A stretch of DNA of 64,000 nucleotides from Pseudeuparius sepicola (lineage: Eukaryota > Arthropoda > Insecta > Coleoptera > Anthribidae). Made by a program: the position numbers and the translations under genes. This document shows, in pieces, positions 1-11,305 of this stretch (its first letter is position 1; every line of letters begins with the position of its first letter). The notes beneath the pieces are model-generated. The model saw nothing but the letters and a program-made list of their open reading frames with translations, was not told the origin of the DNA and did not search any database. The stretch covers positions 55,248,560 through 55,312,559 of the forward strand of contig OY987301.1 of NCBI GenBank assembly GCA_963920635.1, given 5' to 3'.

Positions 1-140
1 GTAGTATACATAAACAGGTATTTCTATCTCCAATTTTAGGTTGCAATACCCAGAAAGGTCTTAAGTTACAAAACGTGCTATATGAAATTTTTATATTTGC
101 ACGACGTTTCAAAAAGTTCTTGTAGGGATTTTTTAGAGTA

Positions 141-970
141 TCATTTAGATAACGCTTCTGTCTTTTGACGCCTTTGTAAGTGATTGTCTCCTTTTTCCGG
201 TAACTTCTCTTTTTGTTTTGTGCATTTTTTCTGCATTGCCTCTCTATAATTTCGCTTTCCAAATACTACATTATCAGAAGTGATAGATCCTATGTATTTT
301 CTCAATCTATACTTTGCAACTCTTTCGCCGGAGATGTTCTCAATAAATTTTCTTTTTTCACCATCATTAAGCTTTTTAAAATTGTCTTTAATTTGAGAAC
401 TTATCACTTCTCCAAAGAGGGCTTTCTTTTTAATTTCAGGGTCAATATTTAAAAGTTGAATTGAGTCTTTTGATTTTGCAGTCGGAGATTTTTTGTATTC
501 TAATCGCCTTTTCAGTCTTTGAACTCTCCTCTTGTACTTTCTTGCCCGTGTTTTCGCTTTTTTTAGTTCCTTCTCCGGTTGGAGAAGGAGAAGTTCTCTA
601 TTTTCATATTTTTTTCGAGTCGATTCCGTCGTCTAATTTTTTTTACCAGATTCTTCTCTACTCCTATTATTGTGTAATATAATTTCAGGAAGCTCTGGGG
701 CTAAGTTGGAAGCAGGAGAAGACGGAGGTGTATTTTGATCCAGTAATTGAGTCAACCTTGCATTGCTTCTCTTTTTCTCGTAGCATTTTTTGCTCCGTTC
801 TTACCTTCAGCTTTTCTTTTGTAGTATCTTTCTCTTTCCTTAGCTTTTACTTCTTTGTGTTTTGAAGGATCATCCTTGATACGTTGTCGTAATCTTCTCA
901 TAGCTTCTTTGCTCCTCCTTTTCTTTTCGGACTCTTTTGAATTTTTATTTCTTGATGGTGCCATTTTCAT
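141..970 (-). pseudogene. Lys/Arg-rich coiled-coil protein of an uncharacterised arthropod repeat family, broken
   Basis: Read on the minus strand from 970 downward there is an ATG-started basic segment (752-970) with a run typical of this family (KERERYYKRKAEGK). It is followed by a Ser/Pro-rich linker around 680-740, a second basic coiled-coil stretch around 470-590 (KKAKTRARKYKRRVQRLK), and a conserved tail that contains 141-407. The pieces lie in different frames, with shifts near 800 and near 635 and stops between them, so no single protein can be made. Multi-copy N-terminal regions of this kind occur in uncharacterised insect and cnidarian proteins that behave like repeats. The function is unknown and nothing here shows a catalytic domain. 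Order and spacing of the pieces are right for one gene, which is why I join them into one pseudogene. Confidence 0.55.
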
Positions 971-1069
971 ACCTACGAAAATTGAATAGTATTATAGAAT
1001 GAAATAAATATGTACATATCTGTAATATAATTGGATCCTTTCTTTGAAACTGACCTACAACACAAGGTT

Positions 1070-1307
1070 CTCACTTCCGTTACATCCTACTCACCTCCGT
1101 TAGTACCCTTCTCAACGGAAGGGAGAATCACGGAGGTGAGGTATGTTCAAATAAATGGAGTTTTTATCGTTTAAAGTGTGGTTTAGGCTAAAATGGTACT
1201 ATGGGGGTGCAAAGTTAATCAGAAGTGATTTATTATCAATTATTAATTTAAATTATATTGTTGTTTATACCATTAATTTAATAAAACGGAGGTGAGATAC
1301 GACCTTG
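1070..1307. repeat. Possible small MITE with CACCTCCGTT / AACGGAGGTG ends
   Basis: The motif CTCACYTCCGTTA is present near 1070 and 1092, and its inverse ACGGAGGTGAG at 1130 and 1286, so the ends are imperfectly inverted with internal copies. No coding potential and no clear target duplication. It could equally be a local inverted-motif cluster. Confidence 0.3.
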
Positions 1308-1554
1308 ACAATAGAGGATCCGCTTACCTTCTGCAACGATACACCGTTCACTAGCACATCTGCAAGATAACTGACGCAAATTACTTGAATTTTCAAGAAC
1401 GAGCAACGGTTTAGAAATACGAAATTACAAATTTTAAGGGAATTTAAGTTGAAAATTGTTTTCTGTATAATAATATCGTACCCTGGCTTTCAAAAAACAC
1501 TTATTATTTTACTTAGTTTTTATGATAGTAAGTTGAGACATTAAAAGTTTGGAT
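1308..1554. other. No recognisable feature
   Basis: AT-rich sequence without open frames or repeats that I can name. Confidence 0.5.
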
Positions 1555-2857
1555 TTGATTGGAATGACCCATTTAAGAATACACGGTGTTTCAAGAGCAA
1601 ATGATGGACCAAAAGGACCTTAATACTGACAGATTCAAGAACACACGGTGTACCAAAATGCATGGGTGGGACCAAAGGACCTTAATAGTGACAGATTTAA
1701 TACAAGGTGGGCAAAATACGGCCAAAAAGGCCTAATTTCATCGCGTGACAGATTTAAGAATACAGTTAGATATTTACAAAAATCCTGAACTGAATAATAA
1801 AATCAATTTTTAAGTTAAAAGACAATCGACGACCTTCTAACCACAATTTTCAGTTTAATGGTGTGAAAGAGAAAATACATGTGACAGATTTAAGAATATA
1901 TGGTGTACCAAAATGCATGGGTGGGACAAAAGGACCTTAATGATTGTGATAGATTTAATACAAGGCGGACAAAATACGGTTAAAAACACCTAATTTCGAG
2001 GCGTAACAGAATTAAGTATACAGGGGCAAAAATTAACTGTCAAAACATGTATACAGGGTAAATCAGAAGCCAAAAGGACCTAATTTCGCGAGGTTTCATA
2101 ATTATTAAGAATAAGTACAGCGTGTCTCAAAGGAAACTGATTAAAAATTATTTATAAGATAGGACAAAAACTAAAGCTGAAACGACGTTATCTAAAGCCA
2201 AAAAGACCGTCACAATTTTTCTCAAATAGGTGGACAACAAAAAATTCATGTACAGGGTGTGACAAAAACAAAAAAGGCCTAATTTCGAGGCGTAACAGAA
2301 TTAATAAGAATAAGTATAGGGTGTTTCAAAAACAACTGATGGACTAAAAGGACATTATCAAATAATTCACATAAAAAAATAAAAGATCTAAAAATATTAC
2401 AATATTAAAAGAAGCAAATGAAGATGAAAATGAACTGTACAAAAGATTAATGAGTGGGTTGGTTTTTCGGTATTTAGAAAAAACGTTGGGCAAGGTAGAA
2501 TTAAGAGTCTTTTATGCTGCTACTTTATAAAAAAAGAGGTAAACGTGTTTTTGCTGAAGGATACAAAATAAATAGAAAAATACTTTGCTTTCGAAAAAAT
2601 TTTCACAAATGTAGCTAATGGAATCTAGGTCACGGGTAGCGGGGGATAAAATGACAAAATGCAGGTCTGTAAATTAAACATAAAAATTAACGATACGCGG
2701 TGTACCAAAATGCATGGGTGGGACCAAATGACCTTAATAGTGGCATATTTAATACAAGTCGGACAAAACACTTCCAAAAAGACCTAATTTCAGCACGTGA
2801 CAGATTTAAGAATACACGGTGTAACAAAATGCATGGGTGGGACAAAAGGACCTTAAT
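1555..2857. repeat. Degenerate interspersed repeat array, left part
   Basis: Phrases such as GTGACAGATTTAAGAATAC, CCAAAATGCATGGGTGGGAC and AAAGGACCTTAAT recur in the same order at about 1610-1740, 1880-2000, 2280-2350 and 2690-2857, with variable spacing and partial units between. No coding content. The same phrases resume, in the same orientation, just right of the giant palindrome (18328 onward), so this array is the target into which that element inserted. A unit at about 1935-1962 reads across the equivalent of the insertion point without interruption. Confidence 0.75.
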
Positions 2858-2863
2858 GACTGT
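2858..2863. repeat. 6-bp target site duplication GACTGT, left copy
   Basis: GACTGT directly abuts the left end of the giant palindrome. The identical 6-mer abuts its right end (18322-18327). The paralogous empty site in the array has this 6-mer once (as GATTGT). Confidence 0.75.
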
Positions 2864-2929
2864 AGTAGATAGGCTGTGGGGTTTCTGGCCCACTTTCCCC
2901 ATGTATTTCTTATGGGGGCAAAATCCTGC

Positions 2930-3300
2930 ACTTTTTTGACCAAACTTACCCCCTCCACTCCCACGCCACGCCCCCCGCCTAGACCCCGACCAATCAGAAC
3001 GCGCCGACTAGGGTCTGAACCCTGCGCTAGTCCGAGGGGTGCCGAAGATGCCCGAGGGGTATGACCCCAGCGCGAGGTCATTGTCAAACCGTCCGCCCGC
3101 GGCGACGGTTCGAGCCGCCCAGTGTCCAGCCGCGACCTTCGGCCGGAAGCAGACCGCGGACATGTCTCGACATGAAGGGAGACTCTTACCGACGGTCCCC
3201 CTGAATGTGGATTCCGAAATCTCGCGCCTTAGCAAATTGAAGTTCATGCATGACGTCACACCCCCTTTGACCTCGACTCACCGCGGCCGACAGGATTCTG
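2930..3300. promoter_or_regulatory. GC-rich, promoter-like segment near the outer end of the left arm
   Basis: A sharp CpG-rich block in an AT-rich arm. It contains a CCAAT box (2990-2994), a GC-box-like CGCCCCCCGCC context just before it, and a perfect CRE-type palindrome TGACGTCA at 3251-3258. The block has no coding signature. Its mirror copy sits at 17885-18255. That it drives transcription is inference; it could also be the binding region of the mobilising enzyme. Confidence 0.35.
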
Positions 3301-3810
3301 CCGACTCCACTCACTTTCTTTTTTATTTTACCAGGAATAATCGAAAAATCTGCGGCACATTCTAAGTGGTATAGTCTGCATTCAGTCTTAGCATGTTTTG
3401 ATACACTGATCTATATACGTTCCAGTAACCTACCAAATAATTTCTAGATACTAACATTGCAAATCTACAGCGCGAAAAATGCATCATTTTATACAAATAA
3501 AATATGTCGGAGCAAACGTTATTATTCGCTTGAAAACATTGCAGCGGGCAGCTGTCCTGATTGAATTTAGTTTCGAGAAAACAACATAGGTACCTACATC
3601 CCAAAAAAAATTCAACCTACTTTGCCCTGGAAAACATTTTTAACGACTAAAGTATCCAAAATACTTTAAAACACCCCTTCAAAAATACATTGTGAAGTTC
3701 TGATTGTATAAAATACTAGACTGTACACTTTTGAAAATAAAAACTAGGTGCCAAACCATCTATTGTTTACAAAATAACGCCCATGTTACTACAGCCGTTA
3801 ATAGATTACT

Positions 3811-3822
3811 AATAAAAAATAT
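3811..3822. repeat. 12-bp target site duplication of the Penelope-like insertion (left copy)
   Basis: AATAAAAAATAT occurs at 3811-3822 and again at 5117-5128. The mirror arm has the sequence once, without insert, near 17365-17376, so the empty site is directly visible. Confidence 0.85.
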
Positions 3823-3861
3823 TTTTTTTTTATATAAATCAATTTTCTTGACCGTAGAGTG

Positions 3862-3947
3862 TATTTTGTTATTAAAATTCGTGAGTATCGGTCATAATAT
3901 TTATTCTTTAAAATTTTATTTTACGACGTTTCGACAACTCAGTTGTC
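3862..3947. repeat. Terminal inverted repeat of the Penelope-like element (left); partner at 5035-5120
   Basis: About 86 bp, nearly identical in inverse orientation to 5035-5120. The left copy continues into the CTGATGA part of the hammerhead core; the right copy diverges just before it, so only the left one could be complete. Confidence 0.85.
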
Positions 3948-3955
3948 ATCATCAG
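3922..3955 (-). ncRNA. Hammerhead-ribozyme-like motif, Penelope type
   Basis: Minus strand: CTGATGA (3955-3949), stem II GACAAC-TGA-GTTGTC with one extra T, GAAA (3932-3929), then a minimal stem III AC-GUC-GU and a putative cleavage-site A (3922). This matches the consensus CUGANGA / GAAA / NUH of a minimal type I hammerhead, which Penelope-like elements are known to carry. Stem I pairing next to the core is weak, so activity may need a dimer or be lost. Confidence 0.6.
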
Positions 3956-4434
3956 GTATTTTTTTAATAATAAAAACAAATCTTTTCCACATACAGACAC
4001 ATTAAAAATAGATTTTTAAAAGCTAAAATGAAAAATTGAATTTTAGTAGGTACATATCAATGCTAAAAATTATTATACAAGTTGAAAAAAGTAATAATAC
4101 AATAAGGATATAAAAAGATTCTCTATATAACGGAACTTACCAAGAAAAGGCAGCTAAGTTTTTGTTTTAAAAATCATCGGGGTAGTAAAACATAAATTAT
4201 TTTTTTGTGTAGATTACTTATTTGTTTCTAGAACATTTTTGTTTAATTATATTCATTTCAAGAGGCAGGACGAGAGACCAAAGAATAGTTGGAAATATTT
4301 AAAATTTGAAGCAGGCCAGTCTGTTTTTTTAGGTTTCAAAGGTAAAAAATATTGTGTATACAGTATGGTGCTTTATGGGTTTGGATAAGAAAATAGATGG
4401 TTATTTGTTTGTAGTTGTAAATTACACATATTAT

Positions 4435-5043
4435 TTAAGAATTCATAATTAAATTATTGTAAATGTGAGACAACTGATTAGTATCAGAACGGAGGTTTAT
4501 TGTATTAGGATGTTTTTTGATATTTATCATTTCCAAAACATTTCTTTTATAAAAATCATTCTCAAAATCTAAAATTTTGGGATTGTTGAAATTAAAGGTA
4601 TGTAAATTGTCGAGTGCATGTTTACTAAGGGCAGTTGAGTGTTCATTGTTGTTTCTGATATTTAGTTTATGTTCATAAATTCTTTTTTCAAGGTATTGTT
4701 TAGTTTGGCCGACATATGATGCATTGCAATCAGTACAGTCAATCTTATAAATTAAATTAGAACATTTATTTGTTTCAATAGGGGGTTTTAGTTTAGTAAA
4801 AAAATTTTTTGAGAAGTTATTAGGTTTGTGTGCAAGTGTAATACCATTGTTGTGAAAAATCTTTGTTAATTTTTCTGAGACGCCATTAATATAAGGTATG
4901 GAAACATATTTATTGTTTTGCATTGGTAAATTGTTATGAGGTAGTTGTGATTGGGATTTAATTATATGATACCGTTTGTTAATAAATTTATTATAAAAAG
5001 AAAAAGGATAATTATTATTGTGTAGGATATTTCGGACAACTGA
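4435..5043 (-). CDS. GIY-YIG endonuclease tail of a Penelope-like element (partial ORF)
   Basis: An uninterrupted minus-strand frame runs from the inner edge of the right terminal repeat (about 5043) to a TAA/TGA stop at 4435; an internal ATG at 4923 starts the last 162 residues. It contains a Cys-rich lead-in (NLIYKIDCTDCNASYVGQT) that places the GIY-like and YVG parts of the nuclease core, followed by the conserved Arg/Glu-His region (RIYEHK). This domain nicks DNA for target-primed reverse transcription in Penelope-like elements. The upstream RT is absent because the copy is 5' truncated, so there is no authentic start. The frame is open, which fits a recent insertion. Confidence 0.8.
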   Translation of the reverse strand, partial: SVVRNILHNNNYPFSFYNKFINKRYHIIKSQSQLPHNNLPMQNNKYVSIPYINGVSEKLTKIFHNNGITLAHKPNNFSKNFFTKLKPPIETNKCSNLIYKIDCTDCNASYVGQTKQYLEKRIYEHKLNIRNNNEHSTALSKHALDNLHTFNFNNPKILDFENDFYKRNVLEMINIKKHPNTINLRSDTNQLSHIYNNLIMNS

Positions 5044-5529
5044 GTTGTCGAAACGTCGTAAAATAAAATTTTAAAGAATAAATATTATGACCGATACTCA
5101 CGAATTTTAATAACAAAATAAAAAATATAGCAGACAACGCAGTTTATTTAACGTTCAGTGCCTATAAAAAACGGCTATAAAAAAAAATCCGAGAAATTTC
5201 TGTATATTAACCAGGTGTTTGTTGTTGCCTTAAGGCAAAAACATACGTCTGAAAAGTTGAACCTATTTTGTGGTAGAATTTGGAATCTGATGATAAGTAA
5301 AAAACCATTATGCAATAAAATACAAAAGTAGTATCCGAAACGGCTTGAACCGCCGACGCTCGAGATCTGCTGGCGCAGCTTCCAGTACAATGGGCTCATT
5401 TTCAGTCGAAACACGCAAATATCTCCAAAAAACCTGAGAAAATGGCCATCACAAACAAAATCTTAATTTTGTTTTCACCCAGCAAGAATATTATCGAAGG
5501 GATATGTGCCAGGAATAGGGAATTATATT

Positions 5530-7070
5530 AAAAGTTCAGCCTACTTTGCCCTGAAAAATCGTATATTTTTAACTACTAATGTATTGAAAATATTCTAAAC
5601 AGATTTCGAAAATAGTTTAATATCAATAAATCACGAATTTTTGATAATATAAGATGTAAACTATAGACTGAAAAATTGTTGCTTAAACAACATTGAAACT
5701 ACCCTGATAAAAATATGCATCCATGGTTGAAACTACACTCTGTTACCTTAAGGTATAAAATCAGACACATATCTCCCAAAAAGTTCAACCTACTTTGCCC
5801 TGAACAAATCGAACAACAGAGGTACCTATTCATCGCTCACAAAACCAATACCAACGCCGAGGAAACTACACTTACAAATGTTTAAAAAATGTCCACCGTG
5901 ATCGCTCGACAAAAAATCGTGCAAAGTGGCTACGGCAAAAGGCTTGACCTTTGTCCTTAGTAGAATCTAAAAAAAAACTGTAAATCATACGTACAGTAGA
6001 ATCTGCTAAAGTAAAATCCAATCCAGGTGTCAAAAAATCAATTAGATACAAGTCCGACAGTAAATCCTTCTTGTATTATTATTAAATAAGTTGACGTCAG
6101 AGAATACCCGTCGGTGGCACCGATAGCGTGTCCGGCCAAAAATGCGTTCTGCTAGGCGTGAAAATGTATTATACTATCGACAGGAGTCTACTCAAAATAC
6201 CTAATTGTTCAGTATCCGTATTCAGAAAAATAAAAAAAGTTGTAGGTACCCCTCACTTGATGAAAAAGTATACAAAACTACAATGATAAAAAATTTGGAT
6301 TTTTAGCTCTTGTAATAGCTCGATGCCGATTGAAACTACACTACTAAAAATGTTTAAAAAATTACCATCCCACGTGATCGCTCGACAAAAACAAAACGTG
6401 CAAAGTGGCTACTGCTCGAGGTTTGACCTCGATAGAATCTAAAATCCCCGGTACAGTACGGATGAAAATTTCAAACCAGGCATGATCGACATGGATACAC
6501 CTTCAAAGTAAAAAAAAAACTTGTCGGTCAACTGTTCAACCCCGACATTTTCTTGATTTCTAGGAATAAAAAGAAATACTGCGATTGTAAGTCCAAAGCT
6601 ATTTACGCTATGAAATTCGTTTAAAATGCGAATGATAATTTGCCGCATTAAAACCAGGCGTGAATATTCAACATACGTCCCTAAGAAGTTCAACCAATTT
6701 TACCCTGGAAATAGAACATTTTTAATGACTAAAATATCGAACATAGGTATATTTTAAACACCCTTCGAAATATAGTATAAATCATGATTTTTTTTTGATA
6801 ATGTGGAAAGCTAAACTGAAAATTGTTGCTAGAGGTTCTATTAAAGTAAAAACCGGGGTGCCAAAAAATCAACTATTATTAGAAAATACGCCGATGTCAT
6901 AATATAGCCATAATAACGTGTCCGGTCAAAAATGCGTTCTGCTTAATAAGGCGTAAAAAAAAATCCATGACGGGGCTTAGATAAATAAATAAAGTTTGAT
7001 GTATGCAAAAAGTATAGACTAAATTTTCGTATAGCCCGCGTGATCGCTCGAGGTGGCGGTATCCTCTGGA
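5530..7070. repeat. Dispersed internal sub-repeats of the arm
   Basis: Short phrases recur here: TTCAACCTACTTTGCCCTG-like (also at 3611, then 5540, 5790, 6690), CGTGATCGCTCGACAAAA-like (5897, 6371, 7035), GCAAAGTGGCTAC (5927, 6398) and GTGTCCGGCCAAAAATGCG (6130, 6918). The arm therefore looks built from old, diverged duplications with no coding signal. Mirror copies are in the right arm at about 15420-16960. Confidence 0.6.
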
Positions 7071-9267
7071 CTAGAAAATATCATATCGGCTCAATCTCCA
7101 AACATTTTCATTTTGAATTATACGTTTTCATTGATGATAGGTATAGCAAGAAAATTGGACTGGACTCGATATGAGAGACATTAATCTAACTTTCACTAAA
7201 CTGCACGTACTACTTAGAGGGTTGTAAGCCGTTTTAATAAAAGCAACAGACTTGCTTAAAATTCATGGCTAAACGTTAACATAATGTCATACATACATGC
7301 GGCACGCAAAATATTTAATAAAGAATAGATATATGAGCTCAAACATGTTGATAAAAAAATATATTCATTTCTGGCGATTTAGTTTACCAGTTATCATTTA
7401 AAAACAAAACCTGGTCCCAATATTCAGTGAAAATAATAATTAAAAACTTTGAACCTTATAAACCACCACTAAATAGCGAGTCGGAAATGAGTAAAAATTA
7501 TATATAAATATATTATTTTGATATAAATTATGGCCGAAACTGAATTTATTGGGGTGAAGATGCAAGGAAATATTTTTAGCTAGGAAAAAGTAATGCAATT
7601 ATCATAGGTACTGGTTGCAGAACACGTTGTCAGTTTTGCAAGGATTTTTGATACAAATATGATTGCTAACGTTTAATTTGTTTACCCCATTTACGAAAAT
7701 GATAACAAAATTGGATCAGACAAGATATTTTTTCGAAGTATATTTTTTAAGCACAGGGTGCCACCACCGGTTTTACGATATAGGTTTCAAAATGCGACGC
7801 GAATACATAAAAAAATACCCTAGAGATAAGAAAACAAAATACAACTCACCGAAATATTCTTGATGATGTATAAAAAGAAATCAGGTTACATCTAATGCCC
7901 CAGACAGTAAAATAAACATCCCCGAGCTGTCAGATATAACCAAACATCATTTTTCCAACGGCACAGTCATTTTCACGGGAAAAACAACCAGTAACCGTTC
8001 AAATTCCATAGATAGGTACTGCCGTAATCCAAAATTTCACTGAACTACGCATATCTATTATACTGAAGTAGGTACTGATACACTTCCATCTTTCCAAAGA
8101 AAAACAAACACGAAACTCAGACTTTTCATATATTATTACAACGCCTCGATAGAGTCTTTATCTGTGGCCACGACCGAGAATCTACTGAAACAAGTGACTT
8201 TGTGCGACGCATAGGACGTGAAAAGTGCCGAGTTGGTTTTATTGAACAATGAAACTTATACCTACGTATATTTAAAATAAATGAGAAATATGCCAGAGAT
8301 GTGAAACCTAATTGTGTTGCAAGTTTGAGGGTCCAAAAAAATATTGGCTTTAATTTTTTAAGGTGAGAAACACATCTAACAGCCAGTTTGGAAATATACA
8401 AGGCAAAAAAAGTAGTGATGTGGCTGTCCCATTTTATGTTTTATACAGGTTTGGTTATTTTAGAATAGTTGTTCAATAGACCGAGACAACATCATAAACG
8501 CTTCTCGTTAGAACAGAATCTGATGAAAAGAAAAATTCCATCTGGGTCAAGCTACTACATAACCAAAATAAAAAATACTGAACGTTACAAAATTTAAAAA
8601 AATCATATTTTCAACGGATTTTTATCCTCTGAAAATTGTTCTTGTGTAAAATTCAGTTTCACTGGGTCAAGCTAGGTGGTAACTATATAACCAAAATAAA
8701 AAATACTGAACGTTATAAAATTAAAAAAATCATATTTTCAAGGGATTTTTGTCCTCTGAAAATTGGTTTTGTGTAAATTCAGTTTCAATAAGTTACTAAT
8801 TGGGATAATAGGAAAAAAATCTTAAGAATCTCTTATAGAATTCTGAGACAACGACCCTGAGAGTAAATATCGTACAAAAATCTTTGTGCGTTGACTTTCA
8901 ACTCAATTTAATAATTAGGTTTAATAATGACAATTTTCTCGATTATCTAGAATCAAAAATATTGCGAGTGGCAATTCACAATTTTCTAGATATTATGTGA
9001 AGCCTTATTATTGCGTCGTAAGTTAGAGGATTCAAAAATATTGCCTTAAATTGTTTAGTAAATGCGATTAAGATATGTTTAGTTTATCAACAGTTAATTG
9101 TAACAGCTTATTACCTTACAAGCGTAAACTCTTTAAAATTTTTCTTTAGACAAAAAGTTATAGTTTAATAATGGTCAGTTGGATTCCTTTTGAATCATGT
9201 TTGCATATTACCTACAAGGAGTTACAACCTCAAAACATAGAAATCGCTCATTTTAAACCGATTTAAT
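7071..9267. other. AT-rich central part of the left arm, no genes seen
   Basis: Open frames here (7663-7863, 8126-8401) are short and resemble no family, and each is duplicated in mirror image. Two near-identical sub-segments of about 110 bp around 8540-8640 and 8650-8770 form a local direct repeat. Confidence 0.5.
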
Positions 9268-9620
9268 AAAAATTTCACCAAAACAATACTTTCACTCATA
9301 TGATACACTTCTGATTAATAAAAAAGGCACCATAGGTAGTAATAATAAGATATTCAACGGAATTTTTATCGACTGTTTGCCCATTTTGCTAGCTTTTGGG
9401 GGTATTCCTTGATATTTTAGACGGATAAAAAATGAATAATAAAAATTAAAAATAAAAATTTCACCAAAACAATACTTTCACTCATATAATACACTTCTGA
9501 TTAATAAAAAAGGTACCATAGGTAGTAGTAATAAGATATTCAACGGAATTTTTATCGGCTGTTTGCCCATTTTGCTAGCTTTTGGGGGTATTCCTTGATA
9601 TTTTACACGGATAAAAATGA
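9268..9620. repeat. Two tandem copies of an about 180-bp unit
   Basis: The segment starting AAAATTTCACCAAAACAATA is present at about 9272 and again at about 9453, each followed by the same 150 bp with few changes. Mirror copies lie at about 12870-13230. Confidence 0.75.
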
Positions 9621-10079
9621 ATAACATTGAGTTCCCTAACTAAAATACAAAACGCACTGTTGACTTTACTTACGTGAATAGTAAGCCTATAATACGTATC
9701 GAAAGCAGAGAAATATTCAGGTCAAGAAAAAAGTGGCCTCATTTACAAGTTTGTAAATCAAAAACTACCTATTGGCTTTTAATTTTGATGAGAAAATTCG
9801 TCTAATTCGTAAGTCATATAAATGAAACATCATGAAACATATACGAGTAATTGAACAAATGCTATCTTAGTTCTATAGGCAGAAAGGTACTATAGGTAGT
9901 AATAGATTTGGGATCAAAAGACAACCTATTAGCTTTTAAATTTGTTAAGAAAATACGTCTAATGAAATTGAAAGTAGTACCTAGGTTTTGGTTAACATTT
10001 CGTTAACGCGTTGATGAATAAGAATGCAAGTAGAAAGTAGACAGAATTTCCAAAAAAAAAAAACGGTGACTGACCAAAC

Positions 10080-11250
10080 AAGTTATTATAAAAAGTTGCT
10101 CGGGAGACCGATGTAACCTAGAAAACGCCTTTCCTTCGAATAGAAAGTAAAAAAAGTTGCAAAATGGGACTTAGACGAATATTTGATGCAAGTGGAAAGT
10201 AGGCAGAATTTTCGAAAATCGGGGACGGATAAAAAATTATTAAGTTGATCGGGAGGTTGAGATAACCTATGAAACGCCTTTGATTCCAATAGAATCTGAC
10301 AAAAAATTCCAAGAAAATTTTAGACGACTGTTTGCAAGTGAAAAGTATACAGAATTTTTTCGAAAAAACTGCGACTGACCAAAAAAAAAATAGATATTAG
10401 AAAATTTTGCTCGGGAGATCGAGGTAACATAGAAAACGCCTTTCATCCGAATATAATCTGAAATAAGTTCCGAGATGGGACTTAGACGAATGTTTGATGC
10501 AAGTGGAAAGTAGACCGAATTCCCGGAAAACGCCTTTCGTTCGAATATACGGGAGGTCGAGGTAACCTAGGAAAAACGCCTTTTATTCGAACAGAATCTG
10601 ACAAAAAAAATCCAAGACGAATGTTTGTTGCAATTGCAAGGTAGACAGAATTTTAGAAAAACGGCAACTGATCAAAAAAATATATATTCGAAAATTTTGG
10701 TCGGGAGCCCGAGGAAACCTAGAAAACGCCTTTCGTTCGAACAGAATGCGACAAAAAAAATCGAAGACGGTATGGTAGTTGGACGAATGTTTGACGCAAG
10801 TTAAAAGTAGACAGAATATTAAAAAACGAGAACAGACCAAATAGTTATTAGAAGAAGTGGCTCGGGAGGTCGAGGTTACCTAGGAAATGCCTTTCGTTCG
10901 AACAGAATCCGACAAAAAAAAATCCAAGACGAATGTTTGATGCAATTGAAAGGTAGACAGAATTTTAGAAAAACGGCAACTGATCAAAAAATATATATAT
11001 TCGAAAATTTTGGTCGGGAGCCCGAGGAAACCTAGAAAACGACTTTCGTTCGAACAGAATGCGACAAAAAAAAATCGAAGACGGTATGGTAGTTGGACGA
11101 ATGTTTGACGCAAGTTAAATGTAGACAGAATATTAAAAAACGAGAACAGACCAAATAGTTATTAGAAGAAGTGGCTCGGGAGGTCGAGGTTACCTAGGAA
11201 ATGCCTTTCGTTCGAACAGAATCCGACAAAAAAAATTCCAAGACATGACT
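10080..11250. repeat. Tandem repeat, about 312-bp units, next to the palindrome axis
   Basis: Units start with CTCGGGAGGTCGAGGT and contain CCTTTCGTTCGAACAGAAT and GTAGACAGAATTTTAGAAAA. Equivalent points are at 10641 and 10953 (312 bp apart) and at 10861 and 11175 (314 bp apart). More diverged copies reach back to 10080. The spacer of the palindrome is simply one more partial unit, so the arms meet inside this tandem array. Confidence 0.8.
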
Positions 11251-11305
11251 TAGAAAAATATTAATTTGGTGCAGATGAAAAAGATACAGCATTTCCAAAA
11301 AAACT
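11188..11305. other. 118-bp spacer (loop) of the giant palindrome
   Basis: This is the only part of the element without a mirror partner. Its first 50 bp continue the tandem unit of the left arm; the rest is unique. It fits a junction formed by template switching between two repeat units. Confidence 0.8.

Larger units (their letters stand above)
3823..5128 (-). mobile_element. 5'-truncated Penelope-like element with inverted terminal repeats, inserted in the left arm
   Basis: The 1306-bp segment is absent from the right arm of the palindrome and is bounded by a 12-bp duplication. Its ends are inverted copies of one another (3862-3947 versus 5035-5120), a configuration seen in Penelope-like elements. 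On the minus strand it encodes the C-terminal GIY-YIG part of the Penelope protein and, at the 3' end, a hammerhead-like motif. The reverse transcriptase is missing, so this is a truncated, non-autonomous copy. It arrived after the arms were formed, or it is a polymorphism in one arm. Confidence 0.85.
2864..11187 (+). repeat. Left arm of the giant inverted repeat
   Basis: Pairs with 11306-18321. Position sums are constant at about 21185 outside the Penelope insertion and about 22491-22493 inside it, which locates the 1306-bp insertion and shows a net 2-bp length difference elsewhere. The outer 400 bp are GC-rich and the rest is AT-rich. Short ORFs in this arm (for example 6439-6693 and 8126-8401) have identical or near-identical mirror copies in the other arm and no family resemblance, so I do not call them genes. 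Confidence 0.9.
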
